Below, piece after piece: positions 55,705 through 64,000 of a DNA stretch of 64,000 nt; the stretch's first letter is position 1; each line of letters opens with the position of its first letter. The position numbers and the translations under genes are program-made. The notes under the pieces are model-generated. The model made no database searches and was not told the origin of the DNA. It was given only the letters and a program-made list of their open reading frames with translations. Source of the DNA: Cryobacterium aureum (GTDB lineage: Bacteria; Actinomycetota; Actinomycetes; Actinomycetales; Microbacteriaceae); the NCBI RefSeq assembly GCF_002954245.1, contig NZ_PPTG01000001.1:62001-126000 (forward strand), read 5' to 3'.

Positions 55705-55991
55705 TAATTACTCCTTGATATTGCTGCACGGTGACAGCTTTGTGATGGTTAGCATTCGACCAGCTGGTTAAGCTTGGTCGAGTTCATCTGGACCCGCTTG
55801 AACCCACACGATTGCTCGCGCGTGTTTTGGTGGGTATGCCGTGGGGGCGTGGTCGAAGACCAGCCCTACATGTGTGGAATGTCGGCCTGTGCTCTCAAGA
55901 GGGCATAATTCAGGCGCACGACAAAGCGCACACCTGATAATTCTAGCCCGGCTGGGCCTCTATGGTCAAATGGGTTGCGCCCCACGTCGGG
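55705..55991. other. Gap upstream of rpsL
   Basis: This 287-bp region should contain the str operon promoter. TTGTCG- and TTGAGA-like elements are present on the minus strand, but none has a convincing partner. No gene, tRNA or strong hairpin was seen. Confidence 0.4.
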
Positions 55992-56705
55992 CTAGGAATT
56001 GCGCGGCCAGAGCGGAGAGTCCAAGGTGCTCTCGAGGTCGGCCAACAGAGCCTGCACCTGGGGCTCGACGAACTCAGCGATCGCGGCGAGCAGGCGGGGT
56101 TTCTGCTGCGCGAGCTGGGCGCAGACCCGGAGTCCAACCTGGGTGGCGAACTCATCGGCGAGGGCCATCTCGGCTTTCAGAGCAGCCTTCTCTTTGGGGC
56201 TGAGCGGCGGGAGGGAATCGAAGGGTGCTGGGGCGGGGAGCTCGACCTGGAGCTCCTGCTCTGCGGGCGACGGAGGGGTCGGCTGGATTTCGGGGGTCTG
56301 CTGGTCGGCGAGCTCGCTGAAGGTGAAGAGGTAGGGGGCATCCGCTGCCGGTTGTGGGTCGAGATCGAGGCCGCGCAACTCCGGTTCGAGGCCCTCGCTG
56401 GGCCGGTAGGCCTGGGCGGATTCGCGGCGCTCGCTGAGATTGAGCTCGTGAGCGAGCATGGGCAGATTGAGCTCGGTGTACTCGTCGACCGAGGCGTCGA
56501 TCACGATCTTCATGCGCATCGACAGTGCGTGCTGCACCACGTGGGGCACGTCGACGGCGAGTCCGGCGGAGGCGATGATCGGGGATCCGAAGCACTGGCG
56601 GCAGAGGCGCGCTCGGCCGCGGTGCGTTGCGGGGCGCCAGCGGGTGATCCAACGCAGCCAGTTCTCAACCTCGTGGTTGACGCGCGACTCGATGGACCTG
56701 TCCAT
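55992..56705 (-). CDS. Hypothetical protein with CxxC motif
   Basis: The 237-residue protein has an N-terminal CxxC (RLCRQCFG, Cys 35 and Cys 38) that could bind metal, no membrane segment, a long Pro/Ala/Glu-rich middle (about 110-165) and a helical, charged C-terminal part. I do not recognise the family. It is on the same strand as rpsL and could lie upstream of it in one transcript, but a 287-bp gap suggests otherwise. Function unknown. Confidence 0.6.
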   Translation of the reverse strand: MDRSIESRVNHEVENWLRWITRWRPATHRGRARLCRQCFGSPIIASAGLAVDVPHVVQHALSMRMKIVIDASVDEYTELNLPMLAHELNLSERRESAQAYRPSEGLEPELRGLDLDPQPAADAPYLFTFSELADQQTPEIQPTPPSPAEQELQVELPAPAPFDSLPPLSPKEKAALKAEMALADEFATQVGLRVCAQLAQQKPRLLAAIAEFVEPQVQALLADLESTLDSPLWPRNS

Positions 56706-56741
56706 GGTAGATAAGGGTACTCGTACCGCGTGCTGCCGGGG

Positions 56742-57233
56742 TCAGTTGTCGTCGTTCTTCTCCCAGGGCCACTCGGGAGCACCGGAGCCAGCCGGTTTGG
56801 CGAGCAGCACCACGAAGAATAGAAAGGCGATGAGCCAGCCGCTCACGGCGACGGCGATCGCGAACGGGCTCATCATTTCTCCGCCGATGAAGACGACCGA
56901 GCGAAAGAGTTCGCCGGCGCCGAGGCTGTAGACCACTCCCCCGGAGACGCAATAGCCGAGGTAGGCAGCGATGCCGGCGATGAAGATCGGCAGCGGCGGA
57001 ATCTGCGTCAGGCGTTCGGGCGAGCGCAGAACGGCACTGAGAATTACCCAGACCAAGGCGAGGACCGCCGTGGTGACCATGATGGGGCCGAGGAGGGCGC
57101 CGGCATCCGTTTCGTTGATGACGTCACGATTGAGCAGCAGGCTAAGCACTCCGAACGCCGCCACGATGAAGGCAACGTAGAGGGCGACCGAAAAGGCCGC
57201 CATGGTGATCGCGTACTTTCGGTATTCCCGCAT
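56742..57233 (-). CDS. Four-helix membrane protein, unknown function
   Basis: The 163-residue protein has four clear hydrophobic segments (about 8-35, 48-70, 82-105 and 118-145) and a hydrophilic, acidic C-terminus (EWPWEKNDDN). It resembles small uncharacterised Microbacteriaceae membrane proteins. It lies between two hypothetical genes on the same strand. Confidence 0.7.
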   Translation of the reverse strand: MREYRKYAITMAAFSVALYVAFIVAAFGVLSLLLNRDVINETDAGALLGPIMVTTAVLALVWVILSAVLRSPERLTQIPPLPIFIAGIAAYLGYCVSGGVVYSLGAGELFRSVVFIGGEMMSPFAIAVAVSGWLIAFLFFVVLLAKPAGSGAPEWPWEKNDDN

Positions 57234-57320
57234 GGCTCCAGCGTAGGCCCGCCCGCCGAGTGCCGGTGCCGGACGTGGCCCAGGCCCGAGCCTTGGGCCC
57301 AGTTTGTAAACCGGGCCCGG

Positions 57321-57342
57321 GGACGGGGCCTGGGCCCCGTCC
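57321..57342. terminator. Second copy of the GGACGGGGCC palindrome
   Basis: GGACGGGGCC and its complement flank TG, the same 22-bp element as at 19884-19905 with one base changed at the centre. It lies nine bases after the stop of the gene at 57351 and ahead of the next start. A looser inverted repeat precedes it (57278-57300). Confidence 0.7.
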
Positions 57343-57350
57343 GCAAAAGA

Positions 57351-58445
57351 CTAGGAGCGGGCGACCTGGGGGCCGTCGGCGAGCAGGCGCTCGTACTCGG
57401 TGCGGGCCTCGAGGTTCTTAGCGGTGACGCGGCGTCCGCGGCGGGAGATCCAGGCGCCGGCCCAGATCGGCACCTCGCGGGCGATGAGCCCAGCGGCGAT
57501 GGCACCGGGGTTCAGCCACAGGGTGGACACGATGCGGCTGAGTTCGGTCGGGGTCAGGCCGTCAGACTGGCCGTCGATCACGAGGCCAAGCATGGCCCCG
57601 CCGATGTAGGAGAAATACACCACGACGCCGACGAAGAAGCCGAACAATACGTAGGCCCACCAGCCGCCGCGGTTGACCAGCGCAATCAGGGCGGCATAGG
57701 CCAGGAAGAAGAAAATGACCGGAATGTAGAATCTCGGAAGCCCGACGAAGGACGTGAAGCTACTCACGGTCACGGCCATGGTCGCGCTCGTCACGCCGAT
57801 GATGATGAATGCAGCGACGGCGTACAACACCGCAAAAACCACGGTGGCGAGCAGGGCGATCAGAATGCCGCCACCCCGGTTGCTGCGGTCCTTGGGCTTG
57901 GTGGGTGCCTGCACGTAGATCGGCGACTGGGCCGGGGGCGTGTACGACGGAGCGGTCGAGACCGGCACCTCACGGGGCTCCTCGACGATGGCGTAGTCGA
58001 TGGGCGACTGGGCCGCTGCGGCCGTTCCCACGACGAGCGCGACCGGCGAGGCCGGGTCGGAATCAATGGCGGTACTCCTGGCCGGAATCGTTTCAGCGGG
58101 AGTATAGGAGTCGGAGTAGTCGTCGGCGAGGCTGGGCGCGTCGGCATCGCGGGGCGACACCGAAGCGGCCGTCGACCTGGGGGCCAGGTTGCCGGCGGAA
58201 TCCGAGGCCGCCTGTGCGTCGGCGCGCTCGGCCGCACTCAGGTTGGCGTTGATGGCGTCATAATCGATAACGATGGGCTCCTGCGCGGGCTCAGCACCCG
58301 AATCCGGCTGATCAACCACGGCCGCGGCGTGCTCGGGGGCACCGCTCTGGTCGGAGGAATCCTGCTCGTGCGCGCTCGAATCGGGCGCTGCGGCAGCATC
58401 CGTTTCAGGGTTCTTCTTGCCGTCGGTTGGCGTGTTGTCGCTCAT
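57351..58445 (-). CDS. Membrane protein with long disordered N-terminus
   Basis: The 364-residue protein has about 180 N-terminal residues rich in Asp, Ala, Ser, Glu and Pro. A membrane domain follows with about four hydrophobic segments (ILIALLATVVFAVLYAVAAFIII, near 195; FYIPVIFFFLAYAALIALV; YVLFGFFVGVVVYFSYIGGAMLGLVI; LWLNPGAIAAGLIAREV). The C-terminus is basic. No family was recognised; actinobacterial proteins of this build are common and uncharacterised. Confidence 0.65.
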   Translation of the reverse strand: MSDNTPTDGKKNPETDAAAAPDSSAHEQDSSDQSGAPEHAAAVVDQPDSGAEPAQEPIVIDYDAINANLSAAERADAQAASDSAGNLAPRSTAASVSPRDADAPSLADDYSDSYTPAETIPARSTAIDSDPASPVALVVGTAAAAQSPIDYAIVEEPREVPVSTAPSYTPPAQSPIYVQAPTKPKDRSNRGGGILIALLATVVFAVLYAVAAFIIIGVTSATMAVTVSSFTSFVGLPRFYIPVIFFFLAYAALIALVNRGGWWAYVLFGFFVGVVVYFSYIGGAMLGLVIDGQSDGLTPTELSRIVSTLWLNPGAIAAGLIAREVPIWAGAWISRRGRRVTAKNLEARTEYERLLADGPQVARS

Positions 58446-58532
58446 GCTGAACTCCTCGTGGCCTTCGCCGTGACTGACTTCTACTGTACCAAGGGCACAG
58501 CAAATGCCACGGCGACTCGGCGCGCCACCGCA

Positions 58533-59216
58533 TTATCCAACGGATGCCGCCGCCGGCGCCACCAGCGAATACACCAGCCCCGAGACGGTCGCGTTCACCA
58601 GGCCCGGCAGTCCGGGCGCCCGGGCCGTGCTCAGGCCGTCGACAAGGAACAACCGGCTCCCGGACTGCAGACGCGAGACGAAATCGAGCACCTCGGCGTA
58701 GCTGCCCGTGACCGTGATCTGCATCGGAAAGGCGGCGAAGTTCGTTGCGGTGATCGACGTGCTGCTGGCCGGGGCTGCGGGCATGGCCGCCGGCACAGCA
58801 TCCGGAACAGCCGCCGGAACGGCCGCAGCATCGGCCGCAGCATCGGGCGCCGCCGCGACCGGAACAACCGGCACGTACGCCACCGCCTCGGTCACGGTCA
58901 TCCCGGTGAGGGTGAGTCCAGCGGCCAGGGCCTGGGCGTCGAGCTGGTCGACCAGGGCCGGCATGGCCGAGCCGGTCGGAACCGACTCGGCGAGCGCATC
59001 CGCTTCGCTGGTGAGCGCGTCGAGATTCTTGAAGTCGTGCTTGAGCCGGGCCAGCAGCGCGACGTGTTCAGCATTCGTCGCCTGCACGAGCGTGCGGCTC
59101 GCGTTGGCGACATTCATGCTCTCGAGCTGGGGCGCAATCCCCAGCACAGCGCCGAGAACGACGATGACACTCGTCACCAGCACGGAGCCGATGAGCCAGA
59201 GTTTGTTACGATCCAT
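58533..59216 (-). CDS. pilO: Type IV pilus inner-membrane protein PilO-like
   Basis: PilO pairs with PilN to hold the pilus machine in the membrane. The 227-residue protein has one N-terminal transmembrane helix (LWLIGSVLVTSVIVVLGAVLG, about 6-26), a coiled region (LARLKHDFKNLDALTSEADALAES) and a ferredoxin-like domain split by an Ala/Pro-rich insertion (about 115-150). It lies two bases after pilN. Assigned from architecture and context. Confidence 0.82.
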   Translation of the reverse strand: MDRNKLWLIGSVLVTSVIVVLGAVLGIAPQLESMNVANASRTLVQATNAEHVALLARLKHDFKNLDALTSEADALAESVPTGSAMPALVDQLDAQALAAGLTLTGMTVTEAVAYVPVVPVAAAPDAAADAAAVPAAVPDAVPAAMPAAPASSTSITATNFAAFPMQITVTGSYAEVLDFVSRLQSGSRLFLVDGLSTARAPGLPGLVNATVSGLVYSLVAPAAASVG

Positions 59217-59218
59217 GG

Positions 59219-59887
59219 CTAGCTCTTTTCGGTCGGGTCGAAACGATGCGCGAACGCGGAGTCGTTGATGTGCATGGAGATGGTGACCGTGTAGCTGCCC
59301 GTGGTCTGATCAAGGGCGACCGAGCCGGGAAGGGCGTCGGCGAACCCGTCGAGCCGACCAAGCGCGGTCAGCCAGGCCGGAATGTCAGGCAGCACGGTAC
59401 TCGTGGCGGTGAACGACACCGTGGCGACCCGGGATCCCTGCAGCGCAGCGGTCGCCTGGGTGTAGGCCGCGAGCGGTGTGGCCGAATCGACCTGAACGCT
59501 GGTAATTGCCACGCTGCGCGGCAGCGTGTTCTGCACGGCGTCGAGGTAGGTCTTCCAGTCGATCTCAGTGGAAGCTCCCACCCGCTGCGCCGCCTCGGTG
59601 AGCGTGACCTGATTCTGCAGTGCACGCACGGCAAAATATTGGCCCTGCTCGGTCAGCAGGGTCGCGGTGCGGGCCTGCTCGCTGGCCAGATTCAGCTGGG
59701 CCGTGTGCGCGATAGCGCTCGCCGAACCGACGAGCAGGGCGACGACCACCGCCACCCCGACCACACCGATAGTCAGCCGCCGACGTTGCTGCTGGCCGCG
59801 ACGTTCGGCGCGCACCTCGGGCGGGAGCAGGTCCACCCGCTGGTCGCCGCCGATCACCAGCACGTCGTCTTTCGTCCGGCGCCTCAT
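59219..59887 (-). CDS. pilN: Type IV pilus inner-membrane protein PilN-like
   Basis: The 222-residue protein has a cytoplasmic N-terminus with VDLLPPEVRAERR (PilN segment that binds PilM; the usual motif is INLLP), one transmembrane helix (TIGVVGVAVVVALLVGSASAIA, about 39-60) and a coiled extracellular part. Start overlaps the pilM stop by four bases. Confidence 0.85.
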   Translation of the reverse strand: MRRRTKDDVLVIGGDQRVDLLPPEVRAERRGQQQRRRLTIGVVGVAVVVALLVGSASAIAHTAQLNLASEQARTATLLTEQGQYFAVRALQNQVTLTEAAQRVGASTEIDWKTYLDAVQNTLPRSVAITSVQVDSATPLAAYTQATAALQGSRVATVSFTATSTVLPDIPAWLTALGRLDGFADALPGSVALDQTTGSYTVTISMHINDSAFAHRFDPTEKS

Positions 59888-60999
59888 GCTGCACGCCCAA
59901 GCGCAAGTCCGAGGGCCACGGTGTAGGCGGAGCTGCCGAGGCGCAGCCCCTCGGCATCGATAGCGGAGGCCAGAGCCACCGTCGACAACGGATCTCCGGT
60001 GGACACCCCCAGCCGGGTCATTTTCGACACGGCCTCCGGCAGCCCGGGCATCTGGGCACCTCCACCGCTGAGCACGATCGCGGTCACCGGGTCGCTGGGC
60101 CGAGTGTTCGCATAATAATTGAGGGTGTTGACCACGCTGCCGAGCTGATCGTTCATGGTCTCCGCGATGATGGTGGCGCCGACCTGGTCGATCGAGCCTG
60201 ATCCACCGCCGCTGACCCCGTCGAACGGGACCTCTCTGCGGGACGCCCCCGGGCGGGCGTCGGCGGCAGCACGCGCCAGCAGACCGATGCGATGTTTGAG
60301 GAGGTCGGCTGTGGCGGTATCCGTTTGTAACGCGGTGGCGACGGCCTGGGTGACGTCGTCGCCGCCGGTAGGGATGATGCGCACGAACTGCGGCACGCCC
60401 TGTCTGGTGATGACCACACTCGTGGTCGTCGCGCCGAGGTCGATCACCGCGACAACGCCGTCGATGCCCGGTCGGGTGACCAGCAGACGACTGACCGCGA
60501 ACGGAATCAGGTCGACGTCGATCGTGGTGAGGCCGGCCAGCCTGGCCGCCGACACGTTTGCGACCACCGCGGCTTTGACCGCCGCAATGAGCAGCCCGTT
60601 CACGGTGGGGCCGTGCTCGGTGGTGGATTCCGAAATGGGATAGAAGTCGAGCAGGGCGTCGGCGACGGGCACCGGCAGCAGGTCCTGCACCTCGAACGAA
60701 AGCGACTGGCGAATGCGGGCGAGCGACATTTTAGGCACGCTCAGGTCGCGGGCTAGCACGCGCTGGTTTCCCATGCCGAGCACAACCTGGCGGGAGCGAA
60801 ACCCGCCACTCGACCACAGGGCTTTGAGCGCGGTGGCGACGGTGTGCGGCTCGAGTACCTCGCCGCCGCTCACTGCGCCGAGCGGCAGCGCTACCTCGTG
60901 GTAGCGCAGCACGGTAGGCCGGCTCTTGCCGGGGTTTCGTACCTCGACGGCACGCAGGTGCGCGGTGCCGATGTCTATTCCTACGACGCTCTGGGCCAC
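59884..60999 (-). CDS. pilM: Type IV pilus assembly protein PilM
   Basis: PilM is an actin-like cytoplasmic ATP-binding protein that recruits PilN. The 371-residue protein has the phosphate-1 motif VVGIDIGTAHLRAVEV (5-20), the second phosphate motif AVIDLGATTTSVVI and the adenosine motif IVLSGGGAQMPGL. It follows the PilX-like gene by 31 bases. Confidence 0.93.
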   Translation of the reverse strand: MAQSVVGIDIGTAHLRAVEVRNPGKSRPTVLRYHEVALPLGAVSGGEVLEPHTVATALKALWSSGGFRSRQVVLGMGNQRVLARDLSVPKMSLARIRQSLSFEVQDLLPVPVADALLDFYPISESTTEHGPTVNGLLIAAVKAAVVANVSAARLAGLTTIDVDLIPFAVSRLLVTRPGIDGVVAVIDLGATTTSVVITRQGVPQFVRIIPTGGDDVTQAVATALQTDTATADLLKHRIGLLARAAADARPGASRREVPFDGVSGGGSGSIDQVGATIIAETMNDQLGSVVNTLNYYANTRPSDPVTAIVLSGGGAQMPGLPEAVSKMTRLGVSTGDPLSTVALASAIDAEGLRLGSSAYTVALGLALGRAA

Positions 61000-61030
61000 G
61001 AGAGGTACTCCTTAATAGAGGGGTGGAGAA

Positions 61031-62854
61031 TCACGGGATGATCGCCCCCGACGCGTTGAAGGCCGAACTGACTTCGACCAGCCGGCTGATGCCGTAGGTG
61101 GCGGCGACCGGGGAGAGGTATTTCGGCGGGGCAATGTAGAGAAATCGGGGGTCGTAGGTGTAGTTCTTGGTGTAACCGCTAACGACGGTGCCCGCAGTTT
61201 GGCGCACAATGCCGCGATATTTCTGGGCCAGGGAACCGTTGATGGTGAGCACGCCCTGTTCGCCGCCGCGATGGTAGTTCTGCACCTGCACGGTGTGGTC
61301 GAGCGAGAGCATGGCCGCATCGATGCGCCGGTTGTCGGGCAGAATCGCGCCGCCGCCGGCCGGGCAGCCGGCGCCGACACAGACCGGGTTCCAGATCCAC
61401 AGGGCGTTTTGCGCGACCAGTCCGAGCACGTCGACTGCGGGATCCGAGTAGATGATGTCGCCGGTGACATAGACAAAATTGTCGGTGGCGACGGTCATCG
61501 TGCCGCGGAGCGTGCCCTCGATGAAGGCGTCACCGTGGCGGCAGCCGTACGAGGTGGGAACGGAGGCCACGTTCTCGTTCGCCAGCGGAAAGCCGATGCC
61601 GTTGCCGGCCGCACACCTCGCGGCGTTCTGACCGGGCGGCCAGGCGGTGTCACTCGTAAAATTGGGGTCGCCCGACAGCAACGGCACACTCTGCACGAAC
61701 AAGAGGTTCGCGCTCAAAACGGGTATGGTGGCGCCGCGCGCCGAACCGAGCGTTCCGGCGCGAGTGCCCGGCACCCCGCAGGCGGCTGGTGTGCTGCCCG
61801 ACGTGGCCGGTTCGCCGACCACCCGGGTAGCCCTGGTCCACGGTGAGCGGATGGTCATGGTGCCGCCGACGTTCAGCACGATGCTGGTCGGTCCGGTGTA
61901 GAGGCAGCCGGGTTCGGCGACGCCGGCGTCGGTGCGGGTCTCTCCTCGCAGCGACGCGTTGGTGGCGGGCATCGCGATGACGGGGCTGTTCGCGGGCAGG
62001 CCAACGTTGAACACCTGCCCGGTGCAGACAGTTCCGGCGGAGTTCGTGCGCAGATAGTTCGCCCCGACCGCGCCCGGATTGCCCGTGGTGACTTTTCCGT
62101 TGAACGTCGCGTCGCACACCCGGATGGTGTCATTGGAGTGAACCGGTCCGTTGATCACGTCGCCACCACCGAACGCCACGTCACTGCACACGCTCCAGCC
62201 ACCGGTCGGCGCCGGTCGCCCCGCCCAGTCATAGGTGTCGGCGCAGCCCGGGGTGGTCACACCGCTCTGGGCCGGATCCTGAATCTCGTACATCGTGAAA
62301 TACAGAAAGTCGATGAACCCCGCCTGCTTAAGGTTGGCGACGACACTGCGGGTTTTGGTTCCGACCCGACCGGTCGAGCGGATGCGGAGCACCCCCGACG
62401 ACGTGTACGCCGAGTTGTCGACCTCGTAGCGAAAAGACGCGGTGCCGACGCTGCCTGCAACGCTCGCCCAGCCGCCGGTTGCGCCCACCCCGAAGGCAGG
62501 GTTGGCCACGACCGGCGCGGTGAGCGTGCTGCCGGCGCTGAACGCGGCTGCGGAATTGCCGAACCGATAGTAGGTGTTGTCATTGGCGAGCCGGCTCTCG
62601 TACTCGTCGACCCCGGCGTAGGCGGCGGCCATAGCGCCGTTCCAGTTCTGGTCACTGGTGGCTTTGAGGCTCCCGCTGACCGAGAAGGTCATGGCCGTCG
62701 CCACCATGGTCAGCAGCACGAGGCCAATGCCGATCACCACGAGCAGGGCGGCACCGCGCTCAGGCTCGTGCGCCAACCGGCCGGTTCGGGCGAGCCAGGC
62801 GCGGCGAACGGCACCCCTGGCCCCACCCAGCGTCATCACCCCAGGGATCATCAT
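61031..62854 (-). CDS. PilX-like pilus-associated membrane-anchored protein
   Basis: The 607-residue protein has the PilX-like N-terminus ERGAALLVVIGIGLVLLTMVATAMTFS (33-59), the anchor of a pseudopilin-like protein, and a large extracellular region of many Thr, Asn, Gly-rich beta-type segments with repeated VNGPVHSND- and GD-type turns. It has 16 or so cysteines, possibly in disulfides. It may be a minor pilin or adhesin at the tip. ATG overlaps the PilW-like stop by four bases. Confidence 0.78.
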   Translation of the reverse strand: MMIPGVMTLGGARGAVRRAWLARTGRLAHEPERGAALLVVIGIGLVLLTMVATAMTFSVSGSLKATSDQNWNGAMAAAYAGVDEYESRLANDNTYYRFGNSAAAFSAGSTLTAPVVANPAFGVGATGGWASVAGSVGTASFRYEVDNSAYTSSGVLRIRSTGRVGTKTRSVVANLKQAGFIDFLYFTMYEIQDPAQSGVTTPGCADTYDWAGRPAPTGGWSVCSDVAFGGGDVINGPVHSNDTIRVCDATFNGKVTTGNPGAVGANYLRTNSAGTVCTGQVFNVGLPANSPVIAMPATNASLRGETRTDAGVAEPGCLYTGPTSIVLNVGGTMTIRSPWTRATRVVGEPATSGSTPAACGVPGTRAGTLGSARGATIPVLSANLLFVQSVPLLSGDPNFTSDTAWPPGQNAARCAAGNGIGFPLANENVASVPTSYGCRHGDAFIEGTLRGTMTVATDNFVYVTGDIIYSDPAVDVLGLVAQNALWIWNPVCVGAGCPAGGGAILPDNRRIDAAMLSLDHTVQVQNYHRGGEQGVLTINGSLAQKYRGIVRQTAGTVVSGYTKNYTYDPRFLYIAPPKYLSPVAATYGISRLVEVSSAFNASGAIIP

Positions 62855-63522
62855 GGCCCCACCACGAGTCGAACGTTGGGCATGCCAATGGTGTTGCTGA
62901 GGGTGACCGCGCTGCGGGCATCCGCTGTGCTGGTTTGCACCGTGAGGTTGACCGTGACCGTGACGATGCTGCGCAGCTGCACGACGGTGGGCGCGACGTC
63001 GACCGGCAGACTGCTGCCCGCCGAGTCGGTAAAGGTGAACAGGGGCAGGCTGCCGGTCGGCGCCACCGTCTGGGCCAGGACGCGGGTGGAGCGAGCGGTG
63101 GTTTCGAAGGTGAAGAGGCCGCCTGGCTGCGGGATCGACGACCAGCGGGTCTCGACCAGGCGCCGCTCGGCGTCAACCGCGAGGCGAATCTTCACCGGCT
63201 GCTGGGTGGACAAGCCCAGGTTGACGTAGGCATACAGGGTGAGTGCTTCAGTGCTCGCCTCCGCGATTGCCGGATCGGCGAGCGCGGGGCTCGGAACGGG
63301 GTTGGCCGTGGCGGCGCGAATGGACCGCGCCATGGCATTCATGCCGTTGGATGCTTCACGGGTATTGGCGCCCAGGGCTGAAGCTGAGCCGAGTGACCGG
63401 CTCGCGCTCACGTAGAGACTCGAGATCATGACCAGAAACACGCCGAGCAGCACCACCGACACGAGCAGTTCCACGAGGGACAGGCCGGTTTGATCGGCCC
63501 GCAGCCTGCGCCAGCGCATCAC
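62851..63522 (-). CDS. PilW-like minor prepilin
   Basis: The 223-residue protein has a type IV prepilin N-terminus: a short basic leader, then GLSLVELLVSVVLLGVFLVMIS, with the peptidase cleavage expected after the Gly before LSLVE (Glu at +5). The rest is a globular extracellular domain. It overlaps the partial upstream gene by four bases, forming a pilin-gene string. Confidence 0.87.
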   Translation of the reverse strand: MMRWRRLRADQTGLSLVELLVSVVLLGVFLVMISSLYVSASRSLGSASALGANTREASNGMNAMARSIRAATANPVPSPALADPAIAEASTEALTLYAYVNLGLSTQQPVKIRLAVDAERRLVETRWSSIPQPGGLFTFETTARSTRVLAQTVAPTGSLPLFTFTDSAGSSLPVDVAPTVVQLRSIVTVTVNLTVQTSTADARSAVTLSNTIGMPNVRLVVGP

Positions 63523-64000
63523 GGGGTCACCACCGTGCGCGGGTCGAGGGTGAGTACGGCGCCTGAACTCCCCCGAGTTTGCAGCGTAACGGTCGACGCG
63601 ATGACCGGAATGGTCTGCGTGCCGCTCGTGATTCCCGAGAACAGGGTGAACGAGCCAAACGGCAGGCCGAGCTGCGCCGTGGCCCCTACCGGAAGCGGCC
63701 CGAAGGTGTAGACGGTGCCCAGCGCGCAGCCGGGGTCGCCGGGCGCTATCCCGGCGGGCTGGGATACAGCCCGCAGGTACTGCCCGGCCAGGCCGGTGAC
63801 GGTGAAGACGCCGAGCGGCACGTTCACGCTCGCAGCGCCGCCGGGCAGGGTCGCAACCTGCGGCGCGGCCGGCCCGATCGCGCCGTCAGCGGCCGGAGTG
63901 GTCCAGGCCGCCGGGTCGACCGAGACGCAGCCCTGCGTGGCCAAAGTGGCAGGAACGGCAGGAGTGGGCGCCACATAAGTGCCCGCGAACACCTGGTAGC
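63519..64000 (-). CDS. Prepilin or pilus-associated protein, 5' end cut by window
   Basis: The last 160 residues of a gene that enters from the right edge. Composition is Thr/Ala/Pro/Gly-rich with beta-type segments (LGVFTVTGLAGQYLRAVSQPAG; GLPFGSFTLFSGI) and two Cys. The frame stays open to the edge, so the true start is outside; the in-frame GTG near 63992 is not a convincing start. Context (PilW and PilX next) suggests a PilV-like prepilin. Confidence 0.7.
   Translation of the reverse strand, partial: YQVFAGTYVAPTPAVPATLATQGCVSVDPAAWTTPAADGAIGPAAPQVATLPGGAASVNVPLGVFTVTGLAGQYLRAVSQPAGIAPGDPGCALGTVYTFGPLPVGATAQLGLPFGSFTLFSGITSGTQTIPVIASTVTLQTRGSSGAVLTLDPRTVVTP

Noticed and set aside
55705..55991. 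tRNA gene in the larger intergenic gaps
   Set aside because: No cloverleaf, GTTCGA-type T-arm or CCA-end was found in this or the other gaps.

Overview
The window comes from a high-GC actinobacterium, most likely a member of the Microbacteriaceae close to Cryobacterium or a related genus. The evidence is the gene order (str and S10-spc-alpha ribosomal clusters, rpsI-rplM-truA, glmM, glmS, coaA, acpS, alr, tsaE), the lineage-style extended ribosomal proteins, and the lack of rpsD and rpsN at their usual places in the ribosomal operons. The genus is inferred by eye, not by a search. Almost every gene is on the minus strand.

Layout. 1-2769: end of a small membrane protein, then the t6A genes tsaB-rimI-tsaD. 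2781-14895: an accessory block that separates tsaB from tsaE. It holds a four-copy 30-bp tandem repeat, a TSUP permease, an MDR oxidoreductase, three broken catabolic genes (HAD, crotonase, CoA-transferase), an MFS transporter, a complete tripartite tricarboxylate transporter (tctCBA), a PaaI-type thioesterase, a crotonase, a complete CaiB/BaiF CoA-transferase, and IclR and GntR/FCD regulators. It looks like a module for taking up an organic acid, activating it with CoA and breaking it down. 15004-21275: tsaE-alr-acpS-glmS, divergent coaA, and glmM (energy, wall and coenzyme housekeeping). 21295-26643: rpsI-rplM, truA, a membrane acyltransferase with an SGNH domain, and a double GNAT acetyltransferase beside a relic copy of its own 3' end.

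26794-29894: rplQ, rpoA, rpsK, rpsM, rpmJ, infA. 30020-37535: a mannitol PTS block between infA and map. It carries the whole phosphorelay in one minus-strand operon (orphan EIIB, HPr, EI, EIICB, EIIA, mannitol-1-phosphate dehydrogenase), with the activator gene mtlR divergent from it. 37539-50208: map, adk, secY and the spc and S10 operons. 50692-55704: a small membrane-anchored protein, tuf, fusA, rpsG, rpsL. 55992-58445: three poorly characterised genes. 58533-64000: a type IV pilus operon (pilO, pilN, pilM, a PilX-like protein, a PilW-like prepilin, and a prepilin cut by the window edge).

No wholly new system stands out. The most informative signals are structural: the 30-bp tandem repeat, a block of decayed genes, hairpins at the two places where ribosomal protein genes are missing, several long perfect inverted repeats, a palindrome shared by two distant intergenic sites, and a dispersed 9-mer (GCATCCGYT or its complement) that appears strongly over-represented and uses minor codons to persist in different reading frames. 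Promoter and terminator calls come from reading sequence only. No tRNA, rRNA, CRISPR array or insertion sequence was seen.
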